NCBI RefSeq assembly: GCF_028475105.1 | Contig: NZ_CP116936.1 | Span: forward strand, 6,323,501 to 6,387,500 | Direction: 5' to 3' | DNA length: 64,000 nucleotides | From: Micromonospora sp. LH3U1 | GTDB taxonomy: Bacteria; Actinomycetota; Actinomycetes; Mycobacteriales; Micromonosporaceae | In this document: in pieces, positions 14,221 to 23,311 of the stretch | Numbering within the stretch: the first letter of the stretch is position 1 | Layout of the letters: each line of letters begins with the position of its first letter | Translations under genes and position numbers: made by a program | The notes under the pieces: model-generated | Databases searched by the model: none | Seen by the model: only the letters and a program-made list of their open reading frames with translations | What the model was told of the DNA's origin: nothing

Positions 14221-17200
14221 TCAGACCTCTTCGACCGAGCTCGGCTCGCGCCGGGACAGGTCGATGCCCAGCTCCTCAGCGGCCCGGAACACCTCGTCGT
14301 CGGTCTCGCGCATTTCCAGGGCCACACCGTCGCTGGAAAGCACCTCAACGTTGAGGCACAGCGACTGCAGCTCCTTGAGCAGCACCTTGAACGACTCCGG
14401 GATGCCCGGCTCCGGGATGTTCTCGCCCTTGACGATGGCCTCGTAGACCTTCACGCGGCCGAGCACGTCGTCGGACTTGATCGTGAGCAGCTCCTGCAGG
14501 GCGTAGGCAGCGCCGTACGCCTGCATCGCCCAGCACTCCATCTCACCGAAACGCTGACCACCGAACTGCGCCTTACCACCCAGCGGCTGCTGCGTGATCA
14601 TCGAGTACGGGCCGGTCGAACGAGCGTGGATCTTGTCGTCGACCAGGTGGTTGAGCTTCAGGATGTAGACGTACCCGACCGCGATCGGGTCCGGCAGCGG
14701 CTCGCCGGAGCGACCGTCGAACAGCTGCGCCTTGCCGGTACGCCCGATCAGCTGCTTGCCGTCCCGGTTGGGCAGGGTCGACTCGAGCAGACCGGAGATC
14801 TCCTCCTCGCGGGCACCGTCGAAGACCGGGGTGGCCACGTTGGTGTCGCCCTCGGACTCGTGCGCGTCGATCGAGCGCAGCTGGCGCTTCCAGTCGGTGT
14901 CGTCGCCTTCGACCTTCCAACCGGTCTTGGCGACCCAACCGAGGTGGGTCTCCAGAACCTGGCCGATGTTCATCCGGCTCGGCACACCGAGCGGGTTGAG
15001 CACGATGTCGACCGGGGTGCCGTCCTCCAGGAACGGCATGTCCTCGATCGGCAGGATCTTCGAGATGACGCCCTTGTTGCCGTGCCGGCCAGCGAGCTTG
15101 TCGCCGTCCTGGATCTTGCGCTTCTGGGCGACGTAGACCCGGACCAGCTCGTTGACACCCGGCGGCAGCTCGTCGCCGTCCTCGCGGGAGAACGTGCGCA
15201 CACCGATGACCGTGCCGGTCTCGCCGTGCGGCACCTTCAGCGAGGTGTCCCGAACCTCACGCGCCTTCTCACCGAAGATCGCGCGGAGCAGTCGCTCCTC
15301 CGGGGTCAGCTCGGTCTCACCCTTGGGCGTGACCTTGCCGACCAGGATGTCACCGGGGACGACCTCGGCGCCGATCCGGATGATGCCGCGCTCGTCGAGG
15401 TCAGCGAGCATTTCCTCGCTGACGTTCGGGATGTCGCGGGTGATCTCCTCCGGGCCGAGCTTGGTGTCCCGAGCGTCGACCTCGTGCTCCTCGATGTGGA
15501 TCGAGGTGAGCACGTCCTGCTGCACGAGACGCTGCGACAGGATGATCGCGTCCTCGTAGTTGTGGCCCTCCCAGCACATGAACGCCACCAGCAGGTTGCG
15601 TCCGAGTGCCATCTCGCCCTCGTCGGTGCACGGACCATCGGCGATGACCTGACCGGCCTCGACGCGGTCGCCCTCGAAGACCACCGGCTTCTGGTTGACG
15701 CAGGAGCCGGCGTTGGAGCGGCGGAACTTGTGCAGCAGGTACGTCCGGCGGTGGCCGTCATCCTGGTGGATGGTGACGTAGTCGGCGCAGAGATCCTCGA
15801 TCACACCGCCGACCTCGGCGACAACCACGTCGCCAGCGTCGACCGCGGCCCGGTACTCCATGCCCGTACCCACGAGCGGCGCCTCGGCCTTGACCAGCGG
15901 CACCGCCTGGCGCTGCATGTTCGCGCCCATCAGTGCCCGGTTGGCGTCGTCGTGCTCGAGGAACGGGATCATGGCGGTCGCGACCGAGGTCATCTGCCGG
16001 GGCGAGACGTCCATGTAGTCGACGGCACCGGGGAGGACGTCCTCGGTCTCGCCGCCCTTACGACGGCAGAGCACCCGCTCCTCGGCGAACGTGCCGTCAG
16101 CCTTCAGGCGCGCGTTGGCCTGGGCCTTGACGAACCGGTCCTCCTCGTCAGCGGTCAGGTAGTCGATCTGGTCGGTGACCCGACCCTCGACGACCTTCCG
16201 GTACGGCGTCTCGATGAAGCCGAACGGGTTGACCCGGGCGAAGGTGGACAGCGCGCCGATCAGGCCGATGTTCGGGCCTTCCGGCGTCTCGATCGGGCAC
16301 ATCCGGCCGTAGTGGGACGGGTGCACGTCGCGGACCTCGAAGCCGGCCCGCTCCCGGGACAGACCACCCGGGCCGAGCGCGCTCAGCCGGCGCCGGTGGG
16401 TCAGACCCGCCAGCGGGTTGGTCTGGTCCATGAACTGGGACAGCTGCGACGTCCCGAAGAACTCCTTGATCGCCGCCACCACCGGGCGGATGTTGATCAG
16501 GGTCTGCGGGGTGATCGCCTCGACGTCCTGCGTGGTCATCCGCTCGCGGACGACCCGCTCCATCCGGGACAGGCCGACCCGGACCTGGTTCTGGATCAGC
16601 TCGCCCACGGTACGCAGACGCCGGTTGCCGAAGTGGTCGATGTCGTCGGCCTCGTAGCCGTCCTCACCGGCGTGCAGCCGGCACAGGTATTCCACGGTGG
16701 CGACGATGTCGTCCTCGGTCAGCGTGCCGGTGGTGATCGGAACGTTGACTTCGAGCTTCTTGTTGAACTTGTAACGCCCGACCTTGGCGACGTCGTACCT
16801 CTTCGGGTTGAAGAAGAGGTTGTCGAGCAGGGTCTGGGCGTTCTCGCGCGTCGGCGGCTCGCCAGGGCGCAGCTTGCGGTAGATATCGAGCAGGGCCTCG
16901 TCGGCGCCGGCGATGTGGTCCTTCTCGAGCGTGGTCATCATCAGCTCGGACCAGCCGAACCGCTCACGGATCCGCTCAGCCGACCATCCGACGGCCTTGA
17001 GCAGGACCGTGACGGCCTGCCGACGCTTACGGTCGATACGAACGCCGACCGTGTCGCGCTTGTCGATGTCAAACTCCAGCCAGGCACCCCGACTCGGGAT
17101 GACCTTGACGCTGGAGAGGTCGCGGTCGGAGGTCTTGTCCGGCTCCTTGGAGAAGTACACGCCCGGAGACCGGACGAGCTGGCTGACCACCACGCGCTCG

Positions 17201-17652
17201 GTGCCGTTGATGACGAAGGTGCCCTTGGGCGTCATCATCGGGAAGTCACCCATGAACACCGTCTGGCTCTTGATCTCGCCAGTGGTGTTGTTGGTGAACT
17301 CCGCGGTCACGAAGAGCGGAGCGCAGTAGGTCAGGTCCTTCTCCTTGCACTCCTCGATCGAGGCCTTGACCTCGTCGAAGCGCGGCGCCGAGAAGGAAAG
17401 CGACATGGTGCCGGAGAAGTCCTCAATGGGACTGATCTCTTCAAGGATCTCCGCGAGACCCGAGCGTGCGTGCGGGTCGTCCGCCGACCGGCCCTGCCAA
17501 GCCTCGTTGCCGACGAGCCAGTCGAAGGACTCGTTCTGGATGGCAAGGAGGTTGGGGACCTCGAGGTGTTCGGTGATCCTGCCGAATGAAACTCGGCGGG
17601 GAGCGAATGCGCTCGACGTACGACTGGTCTTCGCAGGGCGGGAAGCTGCCAA
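14221..17652 (-). CDS. rpoB: RNA polymerase beta subunit
   Basis: The 1143-residue beta subunit is read from a TTG at 17652 (LAASRPAKTSRTSSAF), which has GGAAGGA about six bases upstream and matches the length and N-terminus known in this family; the frame is open 54 codons further upstream. The rifampicin-pocket sequence SQLSQFMDQTNPLAGLTHRR, then RLSALGPGGL, carries the sensitive-type D, H, R and S residues. Downstream is rpoC in the usual rpoBC operon. Confidence 0.98.
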   Translation of the reverse strand: MAASRPAKTSRTSSAFAPRRVSFGRITEHLEVPNLLAIQNESFDWLVGNEAWQGRSADDPHARSGLAEILEEISPIEDFSGTMSLSFSAPRFDEVKASIEECKEKDLTYCAPLFVTAEFTNNTTGEIKSQTVFMGDFPMMTPKGTFVINGTERVVVSQLVRSPGVYFSKEPDKTSDRDLSSVKVIPSRGAWLEFDIDKRDTVGVRIDRKRRQAVTVLLKAVGWSAERIRERFGWSELMMTTLEKDHIAGADEALLDIYRKLRPGEPPTRENAQTLLDNLFFNPKRYDVAKVGRYKFNKKLEVNVPITTGTLTEDDIVATVEYLCRLHAGEDGYEADDIDHFGNRRLRTVGELIQNQVRVGLSRMERVVRERMTTQDVEAITPQTLINIRPVVAAIKEFFGTSQLSQFMDQTNPLAGLTHRRRLSALGPGGLSRERAGFEVRDVHPSHYGRMCPIETPEGPNIGLIGALSTFARVNPFGFIETPYRKVVEGRVTDQIDYLTADEEDRFVKAQANARLKADGTFAEERVLCRRKGGETEDVLPGAVDYMDVSPRQMTSVATAMIPFLEHDDANRALMGANMQRQAVPLVKAEAPLVGTGMEYRAAVDAGDVVVAEVGGVIEDLCADYVTIHQDDGHRRTYLLHKFRRSNAGSCVNQKPVVFEGDRVEAGQVIADGPCTDEGEMALGRNLLVAFMCWEGHNYEDAIILSQRLVQQDVLTSIHIEEHEVDARDTKLGPEEITRDIPNVSEEMLADLDERGIIRIGAEVVPGDILVGKVTPKGETELTPEERLLRAIFGEKAREVRDTSLKVPHGETGTVIGVRTFSREDGDELPPGVNELVRVYVAQKRKIQDGDKLAGRHGNKGVISKILPIEDMPFLEDGTPVDIVLNPLGVPSRMNIGQVLETHLGWVAKTGWKVEGDDTDWKRQLRSIDAHESEGDTNVATPVFDGAREEEISGLLESTLPNRDGKQLIGRTGKAQLFDGRSGEPLPDPIAVGYVYILKLNHLVDDKIHARSTGPYSMITQQPLGGKAQFGGQRFGEMECWAMQAYGAAYALQELLTIKSDDVLGRVKVYEAIVKGENIPEPGIPESFKVLLKELQSLCLNVEVLSSDGVALEMRETDDEVFRAAEELGIDLSRREPSSVEEV

Positions 17653-18221
17653 GATGCGTCCTTCCGAGGACCGGTGCTGCAGAACGGCTGGTACGCGTGC
17701 ACTCCAATGACCCCACCAGAAATATCCGTAAACGGACATTTCCGAGCAGGGGTCAAGTCGGAAGGCAGCGCAAACTAGCAGTGTAGCCGAGAGGCTAACC
17801 GCTGTCCAGCCCACCCCGCAGGTCGTTTGCGGAACGTGCCTCGGCCCCCGTCAACCGGGGTCTGCCGGGCCGCTCAGAACGCAACGTCCCCACTGGGCCG
17901 CTCGGGTTACTGCGGCGATGGTGCCACCGCTGTCATACCCACGTCATGGCCGTCGCAAGCGCGGTGTCTTGCTGGTGTCAGCGTGCCTGGCAGCCCGGGG
18001 CCGCGTCAAGAGCCGGTATCCGGGTTGTCCCTTGTTTCCCACCGGAGGGCGACCCGCCACGCTCATTCGGGTCAACGGTGCCGGTCGTCGGAGCCCAGCT
18101 CAGGACCGGTCGGAGCCAGATTTACCAATACGGCGGGCGGCGATCCTTGTCGGATCACCGCCCGCCGCGACGCGATGATGTCCCGGCCCACGAGCCAGGT
18201 ACGCGCAGGTGGAACGTCAGA
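17653..18221. other. rplL-rpoB intergenic region
   Basis: About 570 bases lack a convincing gene. The region holds the hairpin at 18131-18167 after rplL. On the minus strand there is also a TTGACC box at 17756-17751 with an AT-rich stretch (TTTACGGATATTT) about 17-19 bases on, a possible rpoB promoter with a weak -10 box. Open frames on the plus strand here have no family features. Confidence 0.45.
18131..18167. terminator. Hairpin after rplL
   Basis: Sixteen-base arms (18131-18146 and 18152-18167) with one mismatch surround a five-base loop, about 55 bases beyond the rplL stop. No T-run is present. It probably attenuates or ends the rplJL transcript before rpoB. Confidence 0.65.
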
Positions 18222-18608
18222 TCACTTGAGGGTGACCTTGGCGCCTTCGCCCTCGAGCTTGGCCTTCGCCTTCTCGGCGGTCTCCTTGTTGACCTTCTCC
18301 AGGATGGCCTTCGGCGCGGACTCAACCGCGTCCTTGGCCTCCTTGAGGCCCAGGCCGGTCAGCTCACGCACGACCTTGATGACCTGGATCTTCTTGCCAC
18401 CGTCAGCCTCGAGGATGACGTCGAACTCGTCCTGCTCCGGCTCGGCCTCGGCAGCAGCGGCGGCGCCGCCGCCACCCTGGGCGATCGCGACCGGAGCGGC
18501 AGCGGTGACCTCGAAGGTCGTCTCGAACTGCTTCACGAACTCAGAGAGCTCGATCAGCGTCATCTCCTTGAACGCGTCGAGCAGCTCGTCGGTGCTGAGC
18601 TTCGCCAT
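18222..18608 (-). CDS. rplL: 50S ribosomal protein L7/L12
   Basis: L7/L12 forms the flexible stalk that recruits translation factors. The 128-residue acidic protein has an N-terminal dimerisation region (MAKLSTDELLDAFKEMTLIEL), an Ala/Pro-rich hinge (GGGGAAAAAEAEPEQ) and the C-terminal factor-binding domain with GLGLKEAKDAVESAP. It lies 55 bases after rplJ, the standard rplJL pair. Confidence 0.98.
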   Translation of the reverse strand: MAKLSTDELLDAFKEMTLIELSEFVKQFETTFEVTAAAPVAIAQGGGGAAAAAEAEPEQDEFDVILEADGGKKIQVIKVVRELTGLGLKEAKDAVESAPKAILEKVNKETAEKAKAKLEGEGAKVTLK

Positions 18609-18663
18609 ATCTGGCGTCCTTTCCTGATTCTGTTAAGTAAAGAACTGGTGCGCCGTGGGGGCC

Positions 18664-19209
18664 TCAGGCCGCCTCGGCGCCCTCCTTCTCGCGCTTGTCC
18701 TGCAGGGCAGCCGCCAGACGGGCGGTCTTCGACAGCGGGGCCTGGAACAGGGCCGCGGCCTTGCTCAGGTTGCCCTTCATCGCGCCGGCCAGCTTGGCCA
18801 GCAGCACCTCGCGGGACTCAAGGTCGGCAAGCTTCGTGACCTCGGCCGCGGAAATGGCCTTGCCCTCGAAGACACCGCCCTTGATGACGAGCTTCGGGTT
18901 GGCCTTCGCGAAATCGCGAAGCCCCTTCGCCGCCTCGACGACGTCGCCCGAAACGAAAGTCAGCGCGGTAGGACCGGTGAACAGCTCGTCGAGGCCGGTG
19001 ATGCCCGCGTCCGTCGCAGCACGCTTCGCCAGCGTGTTCTTCGCGACCGTGTAGCTGGTCTCGGCGCCGAGCGTGCGCCGAAGCTGGGTGAGCTGGGAAA
19101 CCGTCAGACCGCGGTACTCGGTCAGCACGGTGGCGCCCGAGCTACGGAAGCTCTCGGTCAGCTCAGCGACGGCCGTGGCCTTGTCGGCCCGGATCGGCTT
19201 GTCCGCCAT
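18664..19209 (-). CDS. rplJ: 50S ribosomal protein L10
   Basis: L10 anchors the L7/L12 stalk to the 50S subunit and usually represses its own operon by binding the mRNA leader. The 181-residue protein shows the family N-terminus with LTEYRGLTVSQLTQLRRTL and a C-terminal helix for L12 dimers. Upstream is a 260-base leader with a hairpin and U-tract, consistent with autoregulation. Start MADKPIRADKATAV is at 19209 behind an AGGAGG-type site. Confidence 0.97.
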   Translation of the reverse strand: MADKPIRADKATAVAELTESFRSSGATVLTEYRGLTVSQLTQLRRTLGAETSYTVAKNTLAKRAATDAGITGLDELFTGPTALTFVSGDVVEAAKGLRDFAKANPKLVIKGGVFEGKAISAAEVTKLADLESREVLLAKLAGAMKGNLSKAAALFQAPLSKTARLAAALQDKREKEGAEAA

Positions 19210-19475
19210 GTCCCTCCTCTCTCGTTACTCGAGGCTGGTCCCCGTCACAGCCGAAGCTGGAACGGGGGCGGAGGCAGCACGACAACGAAAAAGCCCCGGC
19301 GCAGGGCGCACGGGGCGAGGGCCGGAAGTTCGTCACGGTCGGCGGACCATGCTCACTGCCGAGTTACGCTTGCCGCCCTACGCGGGTCGCCCGTTGTCGC
19401 AGGGCCTTCGACCGTGCCGAAGCACAGTGACCAGCGGTCTCTGGGTGGTTCCTCATCCATGACAACACGGATGAC
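19210..19475 (-). ncRNA. rplJL leader (L10 leader-like) with attenuator
   Basis: The untranslated leader runs from the promoter at 19482-19510 to rplJ. It includes AGACCGCTGGTC, a motif I associate with L10 leaders, then paired GC-rich blocks (AAGGCCCTGCG and others). It ends in an intrinsic-terminator-like hairpin at 19293-19316 followed by five Ts on the minus strand (19292-19288). L10 leaders sense free L10; the specific pairing here was read by eye and needs a covariance-model check. Confidence 0.6.
19288..19316 (-). terminator. Attenuator hairpin with T-tract upstream of rplJ
   Basis: GCCCCG and CGGGGC arms with a further inner GCGC stem are followed directly by TTTTT on the minus strand. 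This is the only hairpin plus T-run of this quality in the ribosomal part of the window. It lies 79 bases before the rplJ start, so it must be read through for rplJL expression. Confidence 0.7.
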
Positions 19476-19481
19476 GTTTGA

Positions 19482-19510
19482 AGAGTACGCGACCCCGCGA
19501 CCTGCGCCAA
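19482..19510 (-). promoter_or_regulatory. Probable rplJL promoter
   Basis: On the minus strand a TTGGCG box (19510-19505) and a TACTCT box (19487-19482) are spaced 17 bases apart. The -10 box equals that of the str operon promoter. It lies just after the ABC permease gene and upstream of the L10 leader. Confidence 0.55.
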
Positions 19511-19559
19511 ATCAGGTCCGTGTGGGCCAGGCCACCGTCCGCGAGCAACGTCGAGCCGG

Positions 19560-20249
19560 TCAGCCGTGGGACCGCCGCCGCCACAGGTAGCCCCCGAGGG
19601 CGGCCGCGCTCCAGGCCAACGCCCACGCGCTGAGCCCCAGCAGCGTGAGCGCGGCGGCATCGCCCGCGGTGGTCCGGGCGGCGGCCATGATAGGCGGCGC
19701 CAGCCAGGGGGCCACCGAGCCGGCCAGGCCGAGCACCACCGCCCCAACCCCACCGAGAGCCAACACCGCGACGCCGTACCCGGCGCCGCCCACCGACGCC
19801 CGACTGGCCAGCGCGCCGAGGGCGATCGCTGCTGGCACAGCGAGCAGATGCGCCCACACCCCCAGCGCAAGCCCGACCGGGATCGACCGGTCCCCCGGGT
19901 CGACCGGGCCGGAGACCCCGCCGACGAGCCACGGAAAGAGCAGCGCGACAGCCACCGTCATCGACGCCGCCACGCCGGCGGCGAGAATGCCGGCCAACCG
20001 CTCGCGGGCCACACCGACCACCACCTGCGCCAACCGGCGCTGCACATCCGGCTCCACGTCCAGAAGGATCTTGGTCTGCCAGGCGATGACCGGGAAGAGC
20101 ACCACGGCCGAGACGCCATACGCCTCGGCCGGCTGGGCCCGGCCACCGCCATAGAGGGTGCCGAGCGTGATCAGGCCGGCGAGCAACGGCGCCAACGCCC
20201 GCCCGGTCCGTAGGAACCCGGACAGCCGCATCCGCACGAGGGCGTTCAC
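19560..20249 (-). CDS. ABC transporter membrane subunit
   Basis: The 229-residue integral membrane protein starts at the GTG at 20249 (VNALVRMRLSGFLRTGRALAP), behind GGGGGAGG and overlapping the ATPase stop by three bases; longer frames upstream run through the ATPase gene and are not real. Several hydrophobic helices are visible (LAPLLAGLITLGTLYGG, GYGVAVLALGGVGAVVLGLAG, others). With the ATPase upstream it forms a two-gene exporter of unknown substrate. It is inserted between rplA and rplJ, which are closer together in many bacteria. Confidence 0.8.
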   Translation of the reverse strand: MNALVRMRLSGFLRTGRALAPLLAGLITLGTLYGGGRAQPAEAYGVSAVVLFPVIAWQTKILLDVEPDVQRRLAQVVVGVARERLAGILAAGVAASMTVAVALLFPWLVGGVSGPVDPGDRSIPVGLALGVWAHLLAVPAAIALGALASRASVGGAGYGVAVLALGGVGAVVLGLAGSVAPWLAPPIMAAARTTAGDAAALTLLGLSAWALAWSAAALGGYLWRRRSHG

Positions 20250-21055
20250 CGGGCCTCCCCCGCCGCCTGTTCGACCGCCACAGCGCCGTCCGCGTTCTCT
20301 GGATCCCCCGGTGTGGCCGATGGCGCGCCGGAGCGTACCCGCAGCACCTGGTGGCCCTCGGCGCGTAACCGGGCGACGGTGCCGGCGACCCGCGCGGCCG
20401 GCACCGCAACCTCGACCACCGCGATCTCCTCGTCCGCCGACGACGTCTCCTCGGTCAGCGAACCGCCGCCCACCAACCAGCGCCGTGCGGCCGGCAGCCG
20501 GACCGTCTCCCCACGGTGGTCGCTGACCAGGACGGCACCGTCGCCGGCGAGCACCTCGGCGATCAACTCGGGCACCAGCTCGCGGGTGGCGGCGTCCAGC
20601 CCCTCCCACGGCTCGTCGAGCACCAGCAGGCCCGGCGGACGCAGCATCGCCTGGGCGAGGCCCACCTTCTGCGCGGTGCCCTTGGACAGCTCCGGCAGCC
20701 GGACCGAGCGGAAAGCGGAAAGCCCGAGCCGGTCGGTCCAGAAAGTCACCGCGTCATCGGCCGCTGCCTTGCCCAACCCCGCCACCCGGGCCATCCCGGT
20801 CAGATAGCGGGCCACGGTGAACGGCTGGTCAGCGGCGAAACGTTCCGGCACCCAACCCACCCGCGCCGGCCGACCGGTGACCCGGCCCTTGTCCGGCCGG
20901 AGCACCCCCGCGGCCACCTGGAGCAGGGTCGACTTGCCCACCCCGTTGCGGCCCTGAACGACCGCCACCTCGCCCGGACCGATCCGCACGTCAATGCCCC
21001 GCAGCACCCACGACCCTCGCCGGTGGTACCGCAACCAGACGTTCTCCAGCCGCAT
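20246..21055 (-). CDS. ABC transporter ATP-binding protein
   Basis: The 269-residue ATPase powers the membrane subunit downstream. Walker A is GRNGVGKST near residue 36. The signature region reads LPELSKGTAQKVGLAQAML, and Walker B is GLLVLDEPWEGLD, followed by the switch histidine in VSDHRGE. The C-terminal tail of about 60 residues is variable. It belongs to the small exporter class that includes drug or lipid efflux pairs; the substrate cannot be told. It lies just after the rplA terminator. Confidence 0.88.
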   Translation of the reverse strand: MRLENVWLRYHRRGSWVLRGIDVRIGPGEVAVVQGRNGVGKSTLLQVAAGVLRPDKGRVTGRPARVGWVPERFAADQPFTVARYLTGMARVAGLGKAAADDAVTFWTDRLGLSAFRSVRLPELSKGTAQKVGLAQAMLRPPGLLVLDEPWEGLDAATRELVPELIAEVLAGDGAVLVSDHRGETVRLPAARRWLVGGGSLTEETSSADEEIAVVEVAVPAARVAGTVARLRAEGHQVLRVRSGAPSATPGDPENADGAVAVEQAAGEAR

Positions 21056-21084
21056 GCGGACGAGCCTGCCACACCTCAGACGCG

Positions 21085-21118
21085 CCGGGGCGCCGCCACT
21101 GTCGTGGCGGCGCCCCGG
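21085..21118. terminator. Terminator after rplA
   Basis: Perfect 15-base arms (21085-21099 and 21104-21118) surround a TGTC loop, 17 bases past the rplA stop. It separates the nusG-rplKA group from the ABC transporter pair. Confidence 0.85.
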
Positions 21119-21135
21119 TGGAGCGATCTGTCGAC

Positions 21136-21852
21136 TCAGGCCTCGGCCGAGTCCTCACGCAGGTTCTTCACCAGGTTCGGGTCGACCGGGACACCCGGGC
21201 CCATCGTGGTGGTCAGGATGACCTTGCGGAGGTACTTGCCCTTGGACGCCGACGGCTTGGCACGCAGCACCTCGTCGAGCACCGCGGCGTAGTTGTCCAC
21301 CAGCTGGCTCTCCGTGAAGGAGGCCTTGCCGATGATCAGGTGCAGGTTGGAGTGCTTGTCCACCCGGAAGGTGATCTTGCCGCCCTTGATGTCCTGCACC
21401 GCCTTGGTGACGTCCATGGTCACCGTGCCGGTCTTCGGGTTCGGCATGAGACCGCGCGGGCCCAGGATCCGCGCGATCCGGCCGATCTTGGCCATCTGGT
21501 CCGGCGTGGCGATTGCCGCGTCGAAGTCCAGCCAACCACCCTGGATCCGGGCGACCAGCTCGTCGGTGCCCACCTCGTCCGCACCCGCCGCGGCGGCCTC
21601 GTCGGCCTTCGCGCCGCTGGCGAACACGATCACGCGGGCGGTCTTACCGGTGCCGTGCGGCAGGTTGACCACACCGCGAACCATCTGGTCCGCCTTGCGG
21701 GGGTCGACGCCGAGGCGCATGGCGACCTCAACCGTGGCGTCGAACTTGACGTTGGTGGTCTCCTTGGCCAGCTTCACGGCCTCGACGGGGGTGTAGAGCT
21801 TGTCCCGGTCGATGACGTCGGCGGCCTTGCGGTAGCTCTTGCTGCGCTGCAT
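21136..21852 (-). CDS. rplA: 50S ribosomal protein L1
   Basis: L1 forms the mobile stalk at the E site and can repress rplKA translation. The 238-residue protein begins MQRSKSYRKAADVIDRDKLYTP and carries LRGLMPNPKTGT-type sequence (ARILGPRGLMPNPKTGTV), the L1 signature. It lies 78 bases after rplK and ends at a strong terminator. Confidence 0.98.
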   Translation of the reverse strand: MQRSKSYRKAADVIDRDKLYTPVEAVKLAKETTNVKFDATVEVAMRLGVDPRKADQMVRGVVNLPHGTGKTARVIVFASGAKADEAAAAGADEVGTDELVARIQGGWLDFDAAIATPDQMAKIGRIARILGPRGLMPNPKTGTVTMDVTKAVQDIKGGKITFRVDKHSNLHLIIGKASFTESQLVDNYAAVLDEVLRAKPSASKGKYLRKVILTTTMGPGVPVDPNLVKNLREDSAEA

Positions 21853-21930
21853 TGCTGATTACTCCTGTGGTCTCTGGCGGGCCGCTCGGCGCGAGCCCTC
21901 CCACGGTTGGGTCGTTGGCCTGGGCCGACG

Positions 21931-22362
21931 TCAGTCGTTGACGGTGATGCCCATCGACCGGGCGGTGCCGGCGATGATCTTCTCGGCCTGGTCCAGGTCG
22001 TTGGCGTTGAGGTCGGCCATCTTCTTCTCGGCGATCTCACGCAGCTGGACGCGGCTGATCGAGCCAACCTTCTCGGCCTGCGGAACGCCCGAGCCCTTCT
22101 GCACACCGGCGGCCTTGATCAGCAGCCGGGCAGCGGGCGGGGTCTTCAGCACGAACGTGAAGGACCGGTCCTCGTACACGCTGATCTCGGCGGGGACGAT
22201 GTCGCCCCGCTGGGACTCGGTCTGCGAGTTGTAGGACTTGCAGAACTCCATGATGTTCACGCCGTGCTGGCCGAGCGCGGGGCCGACCGGCGGCGCCGGC
22301 GTGGCCTGGCCCGCCGGCAGCTGAAGCGTGAACGTCTTGACGAGCTTCTTCTTGGGAGGCAT
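21931..22362 (-). CDS. rplK: 50S ribosomal protein L11
   Basis: L11 shapes the GTPase-associated centre and is needed for stringent-response sensing by RelA-type enzymes. The family start MPPKKKLVKTFTLQLPAG is at 22362, giving 143 residues; the frame is open further upstream but without family sequence. Conserved PPVGPALGQHGVNIMEFCK and the C-terminal AGTARSMGITV are present. The proline-rich N-terminal domain that thiopeptides bind is intact. Confidence 0.97.
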   Translation of the reverse strand: MPPKKKLVKTFTLQLPAGQATPAPPVGPALGQHGVNIMEFCKSYNSQTESQRGDIVPAEISVYEDRSFTFVLKTPPAARLLIKAAGVQKGSGVPQAEKVGSISRVQLREIAEKKMADLNANDLDQAEKIIAGTARSMGITVND

Positions 22363-22513
22363 GTCACTTCCTGGGGCTTGGAGCTGGGAAAATGCGGCTG
22401 TCGCCGCCCTCGGAGCGCGCACGGTCAGCGCGGTGCGACAGCTGGCGACATTCAAGGGTAGCGCAGGCCGCAGCCCACTCGTCCGCCGAGGTCGAGCGGG
22501 AGGCGTACGCCGA

Positions 22514-22544
22514 CGTCGGCGGCGGGCCGTGCCCGCCGCCGACG
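22514..22544. terminator. Hairpin after nusG
   Basis: Perfect 14-base arms (22514-22527 and 22531-22544) surround a three-base loop, five bases after the nusG stop. It probably ends or attenuates the secE-nusG transcript ahead of rplK. Confidence 0.8.
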
Positions 22545-22549
22545 ACCAG

Positions 22550-23272
22550 TCAGATCTTGGCGACCTGGTTGAAGTTGAGCTCCACCGGCGTCTCGCGACC
22601 GAAGATCGACACCAGCACCTTGAGCTTTTGCTGGTCCGCGTTGATCTCGCTGATCGTGGCCGGCAGCGACGCGAACGCACCGTCGGTGACGGTGACCGAG
22701 TCACCCACCTCGAAGTCGAGAACCTTGATCTCCGGCTTCGACTTCTTCTGCTCAGTCTCGATGGCCGGCGCCAGCCACTTCAGCACCTCGTCGAGGGAGA
22801 GCGGGGCGGGCCGGTCAGCCCGGTCGGTCGCGCCGACGAAGCCGGTCACGCCCGGGGTGTTACGGACACACGAGTACGACTCGGCGGTCAGCTCCATCCG
22901 GACCAGGATGTAGCCCGGGAAGACCTTGGCCTGGATCTGGGAACGCTTACCGTTCTTGACCTCGACCTCTTCCCGGGTCGGCACCTCGACCTGGTAGATG
23001 AAGTCTTCCATGTCGAGGCTCGTGATCCGGGTCTCGAGGTTGGTCTTGACCTTGTTTTCGTAGCCGGCGTACGAGTGCACCACATACCAGTCACCCGGCG
23101 CGTAGCGCAGCTTCTGCCTCAGCTCGGCGACCGGGTCGTACTCCTCGTCCGGCGCGGGCTCGGTCGTTGGGAACTCCGGCTCGCTGGCGGCCTCAACCGA
23201 CTCGTCGCCATCCGCCGTCGCGACCGTGGACTGCTCGTCCACCGGTCCGGCGGTCTCGTCGTACTCAGGCAC
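22550..23272 (-). CDS. nusG: Transcription factor NusG
   Basis: NusG binds RNA polymerase and couples it to Rho or the ribosome. The 240-residue protein has an acidic, disordered N-terminal extension of about 60 residues typical of actinobacteria. The NGN domain follows (GDWYVVHSYAGYENKVKTNL), then a C-terminal KOW domain (FEVGDSVTVTDGAFASLPA). It lies 39 bases after secE, the usual pair. Confidence 0.97.
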   Translation of the reverse strand: MPEYDETAGPVDEQSTVATADGDESVEAASEPEFPTTEPAPDEEYDPVAELRQKLRYAPGDWYVVHSYAGYENKVKTNLETRITSLDMEDFIYQVEVPTREEVEVKNGKRSQIQAKVFPGYILVRMELTAESYSCVRNTPGVTGFVGATDRADRPAPLSLDEVLKWLAPAIETEQKKSKPEIKVLDFEVGDSVTVTDGAFASLPATISEINADQQKLKVLVSIFGRETPVELNFNQVAKI

Positions 23273-23311
23273 GCTCGCTCACTTCCGTCACTATCGGCTG
23301 GAGGCAGCCGG

